Source: Blautia wexlerae DSM 19850 | GTDB taxonomy: Bacteria > Bacillota > Clostridia > Lachnospirales > Lachnospiraceae | NCBI RefSeq assembly: GCF_025148125.1 | Contig: NZ_CP102267.1 | Span: 1,498,501-1,562,500, forward strand | Direction of reading: 5' to 3' | DNA length: 64,000 nt | Shown: one piece after another, positions 25,660 to 35,222 of the stretch | How the letters are laid out: the number at the start of each line of letters is the position of its first letter | Position numbering within the stretch: the stretch's first letter is position 1 | Translations under genes and position numbers: made by a program | The notes under the pieces: generated by a model | What the model saw: the letters and a program-made list of their open reading frames with translations, nothing else | What the model was told of the DNA's origin: nothing | The model's database searches: none

Positions 25660-26508
25660 ATGTCAGAAATTACAAAAAAAGAAGAGGGAATATTTTTAAT
25701 GCTTTTTAACAGGAATGGTTATGTCCTAAATTTCTCCACAGCGGATTTTGATGTTTTTACAACAAATAGTATTGGTGTTGCGTTGTGTAATAAATATGGT
25801 CTTTCGAAGGGAAAATCCTTAATTGCATATTTGAATAGTGCTACATATAATGAAAGAGAAAAATTGCTGTTAGATTTATTTCATTATTATGAAGACAATA
25901 TGCAACATGAATATGATAAAGACTATGAGGATTTCTCTTGCTATAACAGATATGATGAGCGTTATGCAAGAATTTATCAGAAATGTAAAGGTATTGTAGA
26001 AAAAATAGAGAGTACTTCTTCAGTTATAACTCAAACAGCGGATAATTTGAAAAGGAAGTTTTCAAGTGAATATATGACCCAACAAATTGAGCTAATGGTA
26101 TCTATGCAAGCAACAAATCCTACAAATGCTATAGGTATAGCGAAAGAATTAATTGAAAGTTGTTGCAAGACAATTTTAGAAGAGATGGGAATTCCATGGA
26201 GCAAGACAGATGATGTTCCACAGCTTACAAATAAAACATTGGATGCATTAAATTTATTACCGTCAAATATACAATCAACAGATCAAGGAGCAGATGCGAT
26301 AAAAGCCATATTAGGAAATTTGAGGTCTATTCCATCAAAACTGGCAGAAATAAGGAATCCTTTTGGAAGTGGGCATGGAAAAAGTGCATCTTTTAAGGGG
26401 CTTGAGGAAAGACATGCAAAACTGGCAGTTGGTAGTAGTATTACATTTGTTGACTTTGTTTGGAGTACATATGAAAATCAAAAGCAAACAGGGCAAAAAA
26501 TAATTTAA
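25660..26508 (+). CDS. Abortive infection protein with Abi_C (HEPN) domain
   Basis: The 282-residue protein has an N-terminal region of unknown fold and a C-terminal Abi_C domain (from about 140): YMTQQIELMVSMQATNPTNAIGIAKELIESCCKTIL, then RNPFGSGHGKS. R232-N233...H239 forms the Rx6H motif of HEPN ribonucleases. Such proteins stop phage by degrading host or phage RNA. It follows the SEFIR gene by 25 bp with GTGAGG, so the two are probably co-transcribed and may act as a pair. Confidence 0.82.
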   Translation: MSEITKKEEGIFLMLFNRNGYVLNFSTADFDVFTTNSIGVALCNKYGLSKGKSLIAYLNSATYNEREKLLLDLFHYYEDNMQHEYDKDYEDFSCYNRYDERYARIYQKCKGIVEKIESTSSVITQTADNLKRKFSSEYMTQQIELMVSMQATNPTNAIGIAKELIESCCKTILEEMGIPWSKTDDVPQLTNKTLDALNLLPSNIQSTDQGADAIKAILGNLRSIPSKLAEIRNPFGSGHGKSASFKGLEERHAKLAVGSSITFVDFVWSTYENQKQTGQKII

Positions 26509-26619
26509 ATGATAAATCCACCTACAGTTAGATGCAAATTACGCTTAAACGGAACGCCAGTTCCGCTACTGCGGAACGGCTATTCCATTTTTAACGGTAC
26601 GAAGTACCGCTAGATTACA

Positions 26620-27384
26620 TCATTCTGTTTCACGCATATTTATACCGTTCATCTCCAGACGATACGTATGGTGCTTATCCGTGATTCGTGTAAGACACGC
26701 ATCGGCGTAGGTGTTATCGGCAAACATATCAAACCATGTACTGACTGGAAACTGTGAGATGACTACAGTTGATTTCCTTCCATCCCTGGTGTCAAGGACT
26801 TCAAAAAGATCCCGGCATTTATCAAGATCGAGATCCATAAGGCCAAAATCATCGATCACAAGAAGATCCAGCTTGGTCAGCTTATTCAGGTAATCCAGAT
26901 TTGTGGATTTGATACGTGCCTGTTCCATTTCGCTCATAAGAGTGTTCGCTTTTATATACTTTACACTCTTAGACTGCTTCATTGCAGTTACACAAAAAGC
27001 ATTGATTAGATAAGTTTTTCCACTGGCGGAAGATCCTGTTACAATGAGATTCTTTCCTTCCTCTATCCAATGGCAGGTACTCAGTCGCTCTATTGTCTGG
27101 GTATCAAGCTGACGTTCTGGACGGTAAATAGTTTCGTCAAGATCCGCCGCCGGGTATCGCAGATGTGCTTCTTTCATCAGACGATTAAAGCGTTTATCTG
27201 CCCGTGCCTGCCACTCTGCATCAATCATTGATGCTATGCGTTCCATAAAAGTGTTCAGATCTGCATTGGGATCTTTCAACTGTTCTTCCAGGATATGTGC
27301 CATTTCTGGAACACGGAAACTCTTCAGACGCATGATCAGAGCCTGTTCCTGAGGTGTTAATGTAATGTCATGGGATGAACTCAT
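26620..27384 (-). CDS. istB: IS21 helper ATPase IstB
   Basis: The 254-residue AAA+ protein has Walker A (VTGSSASGKTYL near 119) and Walker B (LLVIDDFG near 176), with an arginine finger region LTRITDKH. It assembles on target DNA and stimulates the IstA transposase. Its start overlaps the istA stop by four bases (ATGA). Confidence 0.95.
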   Translation of the reverse strand: MSSSHDITLTPQEQALIMRLKSFRVPEMAHILEEQLKDPNADLNTFMERIASMIDAEWQARADKRFNRLMKEAHLRYPAADLDETIYRPERQLDTQTIERLSTCHWIEEGKNLIVTGSSASGKTYLINAFCVTAMKQSKSVKYIKANTLMSEMEQARIKSTNLDYLNKLTKLDLLVIDDFGLMDLDLDKCRDLFEVLDTRDGRKSTVVISQFPVSTWFDMFADNTYADACLTRITDKHHTYRLEMNGINMRETE

Positions 27385-28952
27385 TTGTATGCCTCCTTTC
27401 CACGGATGTTTGTATGGGAAGGAAGTTTTCCGGTTCCGTTTATAGCACTACTGGAATGATTATTCTGAACCATGCTAAGTACTTTCTTGAAATAAGAATA
27501 CTTGCAAGCATTGGCTTCTACGCATTTCTCAGCAGCCTCCTGAACCAGCCTGTGAGGAACATCTTTACAGGAATGGAGTACACCGGCACAGCTGTTGTAT
27601 GCCTGTTCCTCATGCTTGGAACTGCGGAGTATCCTGTCAATAAGAGTTACCATAGATTCTCCATAAACAGATGCCCATCGTCTGTAATAAGCTCCGTCAT
27701 GTGCATTCACTTCTTTGTAATACAGGTGTTCTGGAGGCATGTGATTGTCATCTGTAATGTAAAGAGGAAAATCACGGTAAGATCTTGGATGGCGGCAGAT
27801 CAGCCGGTTATACTCATCACAGATCCGTATCTCCGTCATTGTAGCCTTAAGAATTGCAGGCTTCCCTTTATAGGTATACAATACAGAATAGTAGTGGGCA
27901 TCATACTCAAGGTGGTAATTATCTGGAACTTTAAGAAAGTATTTATAATCACAAAGTGTATAACTTTCGCCTGGAAGCTGGTTCATACGCGGTTTGTCGT
28001 ACTTTTCAAATCCATTCATGCGGGATTTCCGAATGTCAGATTTTTTCTGGAAAGGACGCTGGTTGATGTCCGCTACGATCTTTTTGACCGCAGCATTCAG
28101 AGCTTCCAGAGAGATATAAGTATCTTTCTTTAACTCTTCTACCAGATGCGTCTCCAAGAAACGCACATGATTTTCAACTGTTGGTTTGCCTTTCGGTTTC
28201 CTTGGTGGCGGCGGCAGAACGATCGTATCATAAAAAGTTTCCAGATCTGAAAAAGCTGACTGCAGCACAAGTTCATCTTTACTATGCCTGGTAACAGCTG
28301 TTCTTAGATTGTCCGGGACAAGATATTTAGGAACTGCCCCATAATAAGACAGTGCATGTACTGTACCGGTAATAAAATGTGGAAGTTTTTCATCCGGAAA
28401 GATCTCTGCATAAACAAGGCTGCTAAAACCAAGTGTAGTTGTAAAAATGTGAACTTTCCGAAGTTCGCCAGTTGTTGTGTCCAATAGCAGTTCCGGCTGG
28501 TCGCCTACCCAGTCAATATACATCTTTTCACCAGGGATCCGTTCCACAGGCATAGATGTTTTTGAAGTACCATAAGCATCTACCATAAAATCACGATACA
28601 GCTTATAAAACTGAGCGAGCTGGTAACCGTTGGGATGCTCTTTTTTATAATCAATCCATAGAAAACTCAAGTCAGCATGTTTTCCCATTTGGATCATCTG
28701 CTCATGTATTTTTTCAAAATCAGGCAGTGGAATATCCTTATGTCGAAGGTTTTCTTTTGGATAGATGAGATCAACCACCTTTGAGGCTGGCATTTGCCGA
28801 AGATTATCCAATGATAAGCCTGAATCTTTGTAGCGGTTCATGATTAATGCAATCCCGCTCCGTTCGATCCGGTAACGTTTTTGTACAGAGTCATAACTGA
28901 CTTTACTGAGCCGAAGTTCTATGACTCCAAGAATAGTATTGTAGTCGTGCAT
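27381..28952 (-). CDS. istA: IS21 transposase IstA
   Basis: The 523-residue DDE transposase has an N-terminal HTH, an RNase H-like core with first Asp in MYIDWVGDQ, second in YLVPDNLRTAV and the Glu in KGKPTVENHVRFLE, and a C-terminal Mu-like beta-barrel region. All three catalytic residues are present and length is normal, so it is likely active. Confidence 0.95.
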   Translation of the reverse strand: MHDYNTILGVIELRLSKVSYDSVQKRYRIERSGIALIMNRYKDSGLSLDNLRQMPASKVVDLIYPKENLRHKDIPLPDFEKIHEQMIQMGKHADLSFLWIDYKKEHPNGYQLAQFYKLYRDFMVDAYGTSKTSMPVERIPGEKMYIDWVGDQPELLLDTTTGELRKVHIFTTTLGFSSLVYAEIFPDEKLPHFITGTVHALSYYGAVPKYLVPDNLRTAVTRHSKDELVLQSAFSDLETFYDTIVLPPPPRKPKGKPTVENHVRFLETHLVEELKKDTYISLEALNAAVKKIVADINQRPFQKKSDIRKSRMNGFEKYDKPRMNQLPGESYTLCDYKYFLKVPDNYHLEYDAHYYSVLYTYKGKPAILKATMTEIRICDEYNRLICRHPRSYRDFPLYITDDNHMPPEHLYYKEVNAHDGAYYRRWASVYGESMVTLIDRILRSSKHEEQAYNSCAGVLHSCKDVPHRLVQEAAEKCVEANACKYSYFKKVLSMVQNNHSSSAINGTGKLPSHTNIRGKEAYK

Positions 28953-29103
28953 AATAGTTTCTCCTTTGCACTGTGATGAATAATAGTTACATCACAATAA
29001 TAAAGGAAAAACGTACCGCTTTGAGCAGAAAACGCGTACCGCTAAATCAGAATGAATGTACCGCCGATTTCAGAATAGGCGTACCGTTCGAGCAGAATTT
29101 GCA

Positions 29104-29757
29104 CCCAAAACTTATCCTTTGTATCGCAAAGTAAAGTGCGGTACTTGTGGAAGAGCAATGTCGTACAAAACATATTCCTTCCGTGGTGAGAATTATAAGT
29201 ATTTTGGATGTCCACATGCTAAAGAGCAGGTTGGAGAAGACGGATGCTGCAAGAGGTATGTTATTGAAGATGAACTGAGTGCAGTTGTTTGGTTTGTGGT
29301 AAGGCAGCTGCTCGATATGACGGATGCATTTAAGATGAAGCTGGACAAGCAGAATAATGTCAGCAGACAGGATAATTTGCTTCTGGCTGAAAAGCTTGCC
29401 AGACTGCAGCAAGATAAGGAAAAATGTGAGTCGGACAGATTTGCAAATGTGGATCAGTTTATGGCAGGTCAGCTAGATAAGGATGTGTACCAGAGAAGAA
29501 GAGCAGACCTTGGCAGACTTGCTGAAAAGATTGAAGCTGATATAGCAGAATTGGAGCAGAAGCTTAAGGCAGCGGAAACTGTGAAGGATGACAGCTTATC
29601 TCAGACACTTAGTGTGATGAAGAAGTATTCCGGAGCGGATGAACTGACACAGGCAATGGTGCAGGAACTGATTGCGAAGGTTGTTGTAACGGATCCAGAG
29701 CATGTGGAGATTGTTTGGAAATTCAAGGATGAAGTGAGAAAATTCATAGGGATTTAA
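29104..29757 (+). pseudogene. Large serine recombinase, C-terminal fragment
   Basis: The frame continues from the IS21 end and shows the recombinase zinc ribbon (VKCGTCGRAMSYKTY, then YFGCPHAKEQ.GCC), a long coiled coil (LLLAEKLARLQQDKEKCE to ELEQKLKAAETV) and the C-terminal cap (MVQELIAKVVVTDPEHVEIVWKFKDE). The catalytic serine domain and DNA-binding part (about 300 residues) are absent, replaced by the IS. The recombinase once mobilised the surrounding element; it cannot now. Confidence 0.85.
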
Positions 29758-29760
29758 GAC

Positions 29761-29800
29761 GGGAGCCGGTTGGATGATGAGTCTGACTGGCTTCTTTTTT
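29761..29800 (+). terminator. Intrinsic terminator after recombinase fragment
   Basis: GGAGCCGGTTGGA pairs with TCTGACTGGCTTC and is followed by six T's. Confidence 0.7.
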
Positions 29801-29878
29801 GATTGAAAAATTAAGGATTTTGATGTACTATAAATTATATGAAAAAGATAACCGATAGTAATTATGAGGACGGCTACT

Positions 29879-30091
29879 ATGGTAAGAAATAATATCGAAC
29901 TGGATGTAAAGACAAAGTGTATAGAGCAGGGCAAGACTCAGGTGCAGATTGCAGAGGATATTGATACCACAAAAGCCTACGTGAACCGTATCATCAAAAG
30001 GACTGATGGTGTTGTGAATAAGACCTTTGTGCAGATGATGGAATCACTTGGATATGATATCGAGATTATGTATGTGAAGCGGGAAGGGTAA
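29879..30091 (+). CDS. XRE-like HTH protein
   Basis: The 70-residue protein is one helix-turn-helix unit: LDVKTKCIEQGKTQVQIAEDIDTTKAYVNRIIKRTDGVVNKTFVQMMESLGYDIEIMYVK. Its C-terminal strand resembles small regulators linked to mobile elements. The start is the ATG 10 bases after GAGGA. It precedes the unrecognised operon by 55 bp on the same strand and may regulate it. Confidence 0.75.
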   Translation: MVRNNIELDVKTKCIEQGKTQVQIAEDIDTTKAYVNRIIKRTDGVVNKTFVQMMESLGYDIEIMYVKREG

Positions 30092-30146
30092 TATGCGAAA
30101 AAAACATGTCCTATTATAGAAAATAATAAGAAAGGACTATTTTGAA

Positions 30147-31163
30147 ATGGATGATGAAGTGATTTATATAACACTGGACGATATCGAGGTTGTTGATACA
30201 TCAGAATATAGTGGTGAAATTGTTGAACAGTTTTCAACAGTTCCAGATGTGGCAAAGCCACTATTGAAGGATGCAAAAGCTACATTCAAGAAAATTGAGC
30301 AGATGCTATACTCGGCTCCAGCAATTGTGAATTTGGTAAAAGCAAATATTCCAGATGTTACTCTTCAGGCGGTTCTTACGGATGAACAAAAACAGCAGAT
30401 TGCCAAAGGTGCGCTGAAATTAATGACAAAAAAGGATGGATCACTTATGGCCAACCTTGTTAATCCAGAGACTAAGAAAATTGTAGCAACTATACCATTA
30501 AAAAATGTAAAGATGGCTCCGGAAGTTACACAAGCAATGACAAATTATGCCACTCAAATGCAGATGGCTCAGATTGCAGAGCAGATACAGATTGTTCAAC
30601 TTGCTGTAGAAGAAGTCCGTATGGGACAAGAATATGACCGTCTTGCTACTGCGTATAGCTGCCAACAGAAATTACTTCAGGCTATGGAAATAAAGAATCC
30701 TGAACTTAGAGCAATGGCCTTGATACAAATTGCTTCAGATGCGGAGGATAGCAGAAATCTTTTAATGCTTAGTCAAAAGACAAATGTTGGATTTATTACG
30801 GATCAGCCTGAATCTTTCTTTGGGAAAATTATTGGTGGAGCAACACCCGAGAAAATTAATTCTAGGATGAATGAAATTCGAGAAAGCTTATGTGCCGTAA
30901 ATATGGTATCTCTTGCAGAAGCTATTGCATATCAGGAACTTGGAGAAGATTCAGCTGCAAGAAGAAGTTTAGCTTATTATGGAGAGTTTGTTCAGAAGAC
31001 TTATCTTGCGGTTCCTGGACTTGTAGAGAGATTAGATCTAATTGACCCATCTCCAGAGAATTATTGGTCAAGGACATTGCCAGATATTGAAAAGAGAATT
31101 CAGGCATTGCCATGTAATCAAGAACAGAATCTAATTGAAGAAGGAGCAGAAGATGATGGATAA
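30147..31163 (+). CDS. Unrecognised protein, first gene of candidate defence operon
   Basis: The 338-residue protein has an acidic N-terminus, a central segment KKDGSLMANLVNPETKKIVATIPLKNV that looks like a beta-hairpin, then a long helical part rich in Gln, Met and Ala (TQAMTNYATQMQMAQIAEQIQIVQLAVEEVRMGQEYDRLATAY). No signal peptide or membrane segment. Ribosome binding site AGAAAGGA. The next gene starts inside its last codons, indicating tight coupling. I do not recognise the family. Confidence 0.7.
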   Translation: MDDEVIYITLDDIEVVDTSEYSGEIVEQFSTVPDVAKPLLKDAKATFKKIEQMLYSAPAIVNLVKANIPDVTLQAVLTDEQKQQIAKGALKLMTKKDGSLMANLVNPETKKIVATIPLKNVKMAPEVTQAMTNYATQMQMAQIAEQIQIVQLAVEEVRMGQEYDRLATAYSCQQKLLQAMEIKNPELRAMALIQIASDAEDSRNLLMLSQKTNVGFITDQPESFFGKIIGGATPEKINSRMNEIRESLCAVNMVSLAEAIAYQELGEDSAARRSLAYYGEFVQKTYLAVPGLVERLDLIDPSPENYWSRTLPDIEKRIQALPCNQEQNLIEEGAEDDG

Positions 31164-31359
31164 GAAGTGTAAAAACAAGAAGTGTCAAAGACCTTTACCG
31201 GAAGGATATAAACATAAGTATTGTGAAAATTGTAGAAATGAACAGGCGCAAAAGGCTAAGAACTTCGGAAAAGGAGCATTGTGTGTTGTTGCCACTGCAG
31301 GAAGTATAGCACTTGCAATTATCACTAAAGGAAAAATTGATCCAAAGGGTAAGATATAA
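31153..31359 (+). CDS. Small zinc-ribbon protein with a membrane segment
   Basis: The 68-residue protein has a four-cysteine knuckle (CKNKKC at 6-11 and CENC near 28), a basic linker and one hydrophobic helix (GALCVVATAGSIALAIITKG near 44-63). It would sit in the membrane with the zinc knuckle in the cytoplasm. Its start overlaps the end of the preceding gene by 11 bp and it ends 12 bp before the next, so the three genes form one operon. Confidence 0.65.
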   Translation: MMDKKCKNKKCQRPLPEGYKHKYCENCRNEQAQKAKNFGKGALCVVATAGSIALAIITKGKIDPKGKI

Positions 31360-31371
31360 GAGGGAGCAGTT

Positions 31372-33087
31372 ATGGATGTATGTTTAAGGGCATATCAGCG
31401 TGAATGTATAGAAAATATATTTAATAAAATAGAGTCTGGCGCAAAGAGAATTAGCGTTGCCATGACAGTTGGTTTAGGAAAAAGCATAACGTCCATATTT
31501 TTGGCAGATGAAATTATAAAACGTTATTCTGAGAGCTGTATGATAGTGTTTCGCTATCGAGCGAATTGTGAGCAGACAAAAGTCGAAATAGCAAAATTAG
31601 GTAAATCTAATAAAATATATTGTGTAACAATTAATGAATTTTTACATGATCAAAATCAAAAATATAAGTATTGTCTGCTTCATGATTTAGCTGTATATGA
31701 TAGAAAACAAATCTCTAATAAAATCAAAAATAGCAACGTAGTCACGGTTTCGTTTTTCGAACCAGGACAAGAGATTGTTGAGAAAAATCAAGTGGTTGAC
31801 TCTATGCAGGCCAAGAGACTAATGGCATATGCAGAGCGCATCACACCCGTTGTTTGCGTATATGAGACAAAAGACCTACTTGATATCAGAGACATTAGAT
31901 ATGCTGATGAAACAGAAACATCTTTCATAAAGAATGAAATTTCTGTTGTATCTGATTGGTTGACTACGGAACGTGTTAAAGCAGAAGAAGAGCGAAATGA
32001 GACTCAGAATAGGGTAAATAGGCTTCAAGCATATATGAAAGCTTTTAAGCAGATGCGAGATCAGCAGACTATTAAAACCCAGGCCGCGGAAATAGAAAGG
32101 CTAAAAGCCTTATTGCAGGCGGATGAGCGAGACAAGAAAATCGAGGATTTGGAGGCACGTGAGAAAGAGTATCAAGAACAGTTAATTGAAAAAGATTCTC
32201 GTATCGCACAACAGGATCAAATGATTTCATTTATGAAAACAGCTTTTAGTAGTATTGGAATATCTCATGAGGTGATTGAACAATCATTTGAGCAGATACA
32301 AAAGATTCGAGAATCATTAGTTGAGGAACTTAAAAGCACTGACGAAGATGTAAAGGAAATTGCATTAAAGAAACTTCAAGATAAAGTTGCAGAAATTGTT
32401 GGAGAACTTACCAGAAACGTTATAGCTGTTTCGGATAATATATACTATAAAGAATATCTTGTGGGGGAATTAACCCAAGAAGTATGGGATAAACTTGATG
32501 AGAAGAGTAAAACTTTTCTAATAACAGCAAAGAGCAATTACGACAGTATGATAAAGATGCCAGACAAGAATTCTATGGATTATTCTGGGGTATGTCTTTT
32601 AGTTACAAAAGCACTGGAAGTGGAAACAACAAAACGATTCTTTGATAAATATAAAGATTTCTTGAATAGAAAATATATAGGGGTGTCTCAGTGGCCTCAT
32701 GTTTTAAGACAGAGAGTACACGGGCAAGTTACTGATGAAATAATACCAGATGGAGAGTTTACTCTTGGCTCTGTGGTTCCAATAGTAGGATATAAAAGAG
32801 ATTATGATAATGATGGTAATATAATTGGTTATTCAAGAGGGCATAACGGAACAAGGCTAGATTTCTTAGATTATGCAACACGTAGTTTGTTTAAGTCATC
32901 AGATAGACGCAATGCCGAACGTGAGATAGAAAAAGATTATCACTTTATAGAAAAAGTGCGTTTGGATTATAGAAATCCGTCTGCCCATAGAGACAAATTG
33001 ACAATTACATCTGCCAAAAACTGCATAGAGTATGTTATTGATGTGCAACACATGTTAAAAGAAATGCTTGGAACAATGAAGATATAG
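31372..33087 (+). CDS. P-loop / coiled-coil / HEPN-like protein
   Basis: The 571-residue protein begins like a superfamily 2 helicase (LRAYQRECIENIFNKI, then VAMTVGLGKSITSIFLADEI with a Walker A-like GLGKS at 34-38), but there is no DEAD/DEAH box and no second helicase lobe. Residues 197-285 form a coiled coil (KAEEERNETQNRVNRLQ to KDSRIAQQDQ). The C-terminal 220 residues end with LDYRNPSAHRDKLTI; R534-N-x3-H539 fits the HEPN Rx4H motif with the usual polar residue after Arg. A half-helicase sensor joined to a HEPN RNase would suit an abortive-infection protein. Start has GGGAG. Function is inferred. Confidence 0.7.
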   Translation: MDVCLRAYQRECIENIFNKIESGAKRISVAMTVGLGKSITSIFLADEIIKRYSESCMIVFRYRANCEQTKVEIAKLGKSNKIYCVTINEFLHDQNQKYKYCLLHDLAVYDRKQISNKIKNSNVVTVSFFEPGQEIVEKNQVVDSMQAKRLMAYAERITPVVCVYETKDLLDIRDIRYADETETSFIKNEISVVSDWLTTERVKAEEERNETQNRVNRLQAYMKAFKQMRDQQTIKTQAAEIERLKALLQADERDKKIEDLEAREKEYQEQLIEKDSRIAQQDQMISFMKTAFSSIGISHEVIEQSFEQIQKIRESLVEELKSTDEDVKEIALKKLQDKVAEIVGELTRNVIAVSDNIYYKEYLVGELTQEVWDKLDEKSKTFLITAKSNYDSMIKMPDKNSMDYSGVCLLVTKALEVETTKRFFDKYKDFLNRKYIGVSQWPHVLRQRVHGQVTDEIIPDGEFTLGSVVPIVGYKRDYDNDGNIIGYSRGHNGTRLDFLDYATRSLFKSSDRRNAEREIEKDYHFIEKVRLDYRNPSAHRDKLTITSAKNCIEYVIDVQHMLKEMLGTMKI

Positions 33088-33196
33088 AGAATAGGGTGGT
33101 AAGTATACTCGGGAAATGTGGTATAAATTGATGATGGTTTCTTTAAATCATGAATATGCTGAGTTGTTAGATGAAATATTAACGTGAGGGGATAAT

Positions 33197-33227
33197 TTTT
33201 TCTGCCATCTAAAATATGGCAGAAAAA
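33197..33227. repeat. Inverted repeat covering the start of the helicase 3' piece
   Basis: TTTTTCTGCCAT (33197-33208) pairs perfectly with ATGGCAGAAAAA (33216-33227) around a 7-base loop. The right arm contains the first codons of the following frame, so the hairpin would hide its start codon. Confidence 0.7.
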
Positions 33228-35201
33228 TCTTTTAGACCTATCTTGACATACACTGATGAGGCTCACCACAGTTCTAACAATATTTACACCAAGGTCATTA
33301 ATTATTTCAATCCGAAACTGTTTTTGGGTATGACTGCGACACCGGATAAAAGAGATGATAATCAGGAAGGCAAAAATATATATGAGATTTTCCATTATCA
33401 AATCGCTCATGAAATCCGTCTACAGCAGGCAATGGAAGATAATCTTCTTTGTCCGTTTCATTATTTTGGTATCATTGAGGTTATTTCCCTGGATGATAAA
33501 ACATTGCAGGCTGCGAAGTTGACAGATGAGGAATTCAATCAGCTTACCAGTGATGAGAGAGTGAGGCATGTGATCGAACAGTCGGAATATTATGGCTACA
33601 GTGGCGATCGTGTAAGGGGACTTATTTTTTGCAGTCGTGTTAAGGAGTGTGAAGAATTATCAAGAAAGTTTAATGCTCTGGGATACCGTACAATTGCTCT
33701 TAGTGGTGCTGATAATGAAGAAAAACGGCAGGAAGCATTCGAGAGACTGGCAATGGATGAAGCAGATGCAACGGAAGAAATGCAGCCCTTGGATTATATT
33801 TTTTCGCGAGATATATTAAATGAAGGTGTGGATATCGTTGAGGTGAATCAAGTCATTATGCTTAGACCAACGCAGTCTCCCATTGTATTTATTCAGCAGT
33901 TGGGACGAGGACTTAGAAAGGCACCAGGGAAAGAATATGTTGTTATTTTGGATTTTATTGGAAATTATAATAATAACTTTATGATTCCGGTAGCTTTATC
34001 AGGAGACCGTTCTTATAACGCTGATGTAATCCGTAAATATGTAATCAGTGGAAATAGTACAATACCAGGGGCTTCAACTGTTCATTTTGATGAGATTTCC
34101 AAAGATAAGATATTTAAGTCCATCGATAAAATCAAAGGGATGAAAACTCTGATCAAAGAAAGCTATGTTTCTCTGAAGAATCGGTTAGGACGGGTTCCAC
34201 TTCTGTATGATTTCTATGAAAATCAGGAAATTGATCCACTGGTAATTGTTAGAGAATATAAAACATATTATGCCTTTATGCAGGCAATGGAAAAGGATAA
34301 ATACAAGAATAGTCTAAGCGAACAGGAGAAATTAACACTGGAGTATTTGTCCAAAACGATTCTCTCAGGAGTACGCCCTGATGAGCTTGCAATATTAAGT
34401 CAATTGCTTTACAGAGATCATATAGGGGTTGCAGATTTTATAAAAGAATATCAAAAGACCTATGGAATTAAAATCAGTACATCACAGGTAAATGAAGCAA
34501 TTCAGGTGCTGCAAGGACATTTCGTGAGTAAAGAAGCAGAATATCAGAAATTTCGCCAGATTGATATTCTGGAAAATGATCAATCAGGAATGATCCGAAG
34601 ACTGCAAAGTTATACAGAAAGACTTGCGCATATTCAGTTCTACACACAGGTGGAAGATACTATAAAAGTCGGTATTGCCAGATATAAGGATAAGTATTTT
34701 CCGGGGCGAATTGTGGATAGTCCGTTTGTATTATACGAAAAATATTCCAGAAGAGATGTAAGCCTTCTTATGAACTGTGGCAAGGATTTGTCCTCTATTA
34801 TGTATGGTATGAAAAGAATTGAAGATGATGTTTTCATTTTTATTACATATCACAAAGAAGAAAGTCAGGATGAAAAAAACTATGTAGATGGAAAACCTGA
34901 TTATGCGGATGCTTTTGCGGATGATCTGATTTTTAAGTGGGACTCTCAGATTGGGAAAGGCTTGGATAGTTCATATATGAAAGATGTACTTGAAGCTGAA
35001 AGAAAGCACTTGCTTGTGAAAAAGTCAGATGCGGAAACAAGCTTTTATTACATGGGACAATTCACTGTGGTGGAAGCCAGAAATGCCCGGAAAGAAGATA
35101 ATCGCGGACGTATGCAACCGATCACGAAAGTAACGATGAAAATGCAGCATCCGGTGAGAGAAGATTTATTACGGTATTTACAGTCAAATATTACAGCATA
35201 A
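33216..35201 (+). pseudogene. DUF3427-type helicase, C-terminal part
   Basis: The 661-residue frame begins just before motif II (YTDEAHHSSNNIY) and has LGMTATPDKRDD (III), RVRGLIFCSRVKECEEL (IV), ILNEGVDIVEVNQVIML (V), QQLGRGLRKAPGKEYVVILDF (VI) and a long C-terminal DUF3427 region. It lacks motif I and the PLD domain, both of which are in the broken gene at 14334-15407 from the same family. About 85-100 residues between the two pieces are missing. It has no clear ribosome binding site and its start lies in a hairpin, so it is probably not expressed as an active helicase. Confidence 0.75.
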
Positions 35202-35222
35202 ATGATTTGAGGTACGAAACAA

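Larger units (their letters stand above)
26533..29103 (-). mobile_element. IS21-family insertion sequence
   Basis: The ends read inward TGCAAATTACGCTTAAACGG and TGCAAATTCTGCTCGAACGG, a 26-bp imperfect terminal inverted repeat. The right end holds four GTACCG units about 23 bp apart (29012, 29035, 29057, 29080), the multiple terminal repeats typical of IS21. Genes istA and istB are intact and overlap. No clear target duplication is seen; the left flank is intergenic while the right flank is inside a recombinase gene, so a deletion accompanied or followed insertion. Confidence 0.85.

Noticed and set aside
27375..28133. A 252-aa plus-strand open frame opposite the transposase
   Set aside because: It is antisense to istA, has no family features and the transposase motifs are on the other strand.
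29012..29103. CRISPR-like or iteron array of GTACCG units
   Set aside because: Four units with 23-bp spacing at an IS21 terminus are the multiple terminal repeats of that family.
33108..33191. Short frame before the helicase 3' piece (MWYKLMMVSLNHEYAELL)
   Set aside because: No ribosome binding site of note and no recognisable family; probably junction debris.
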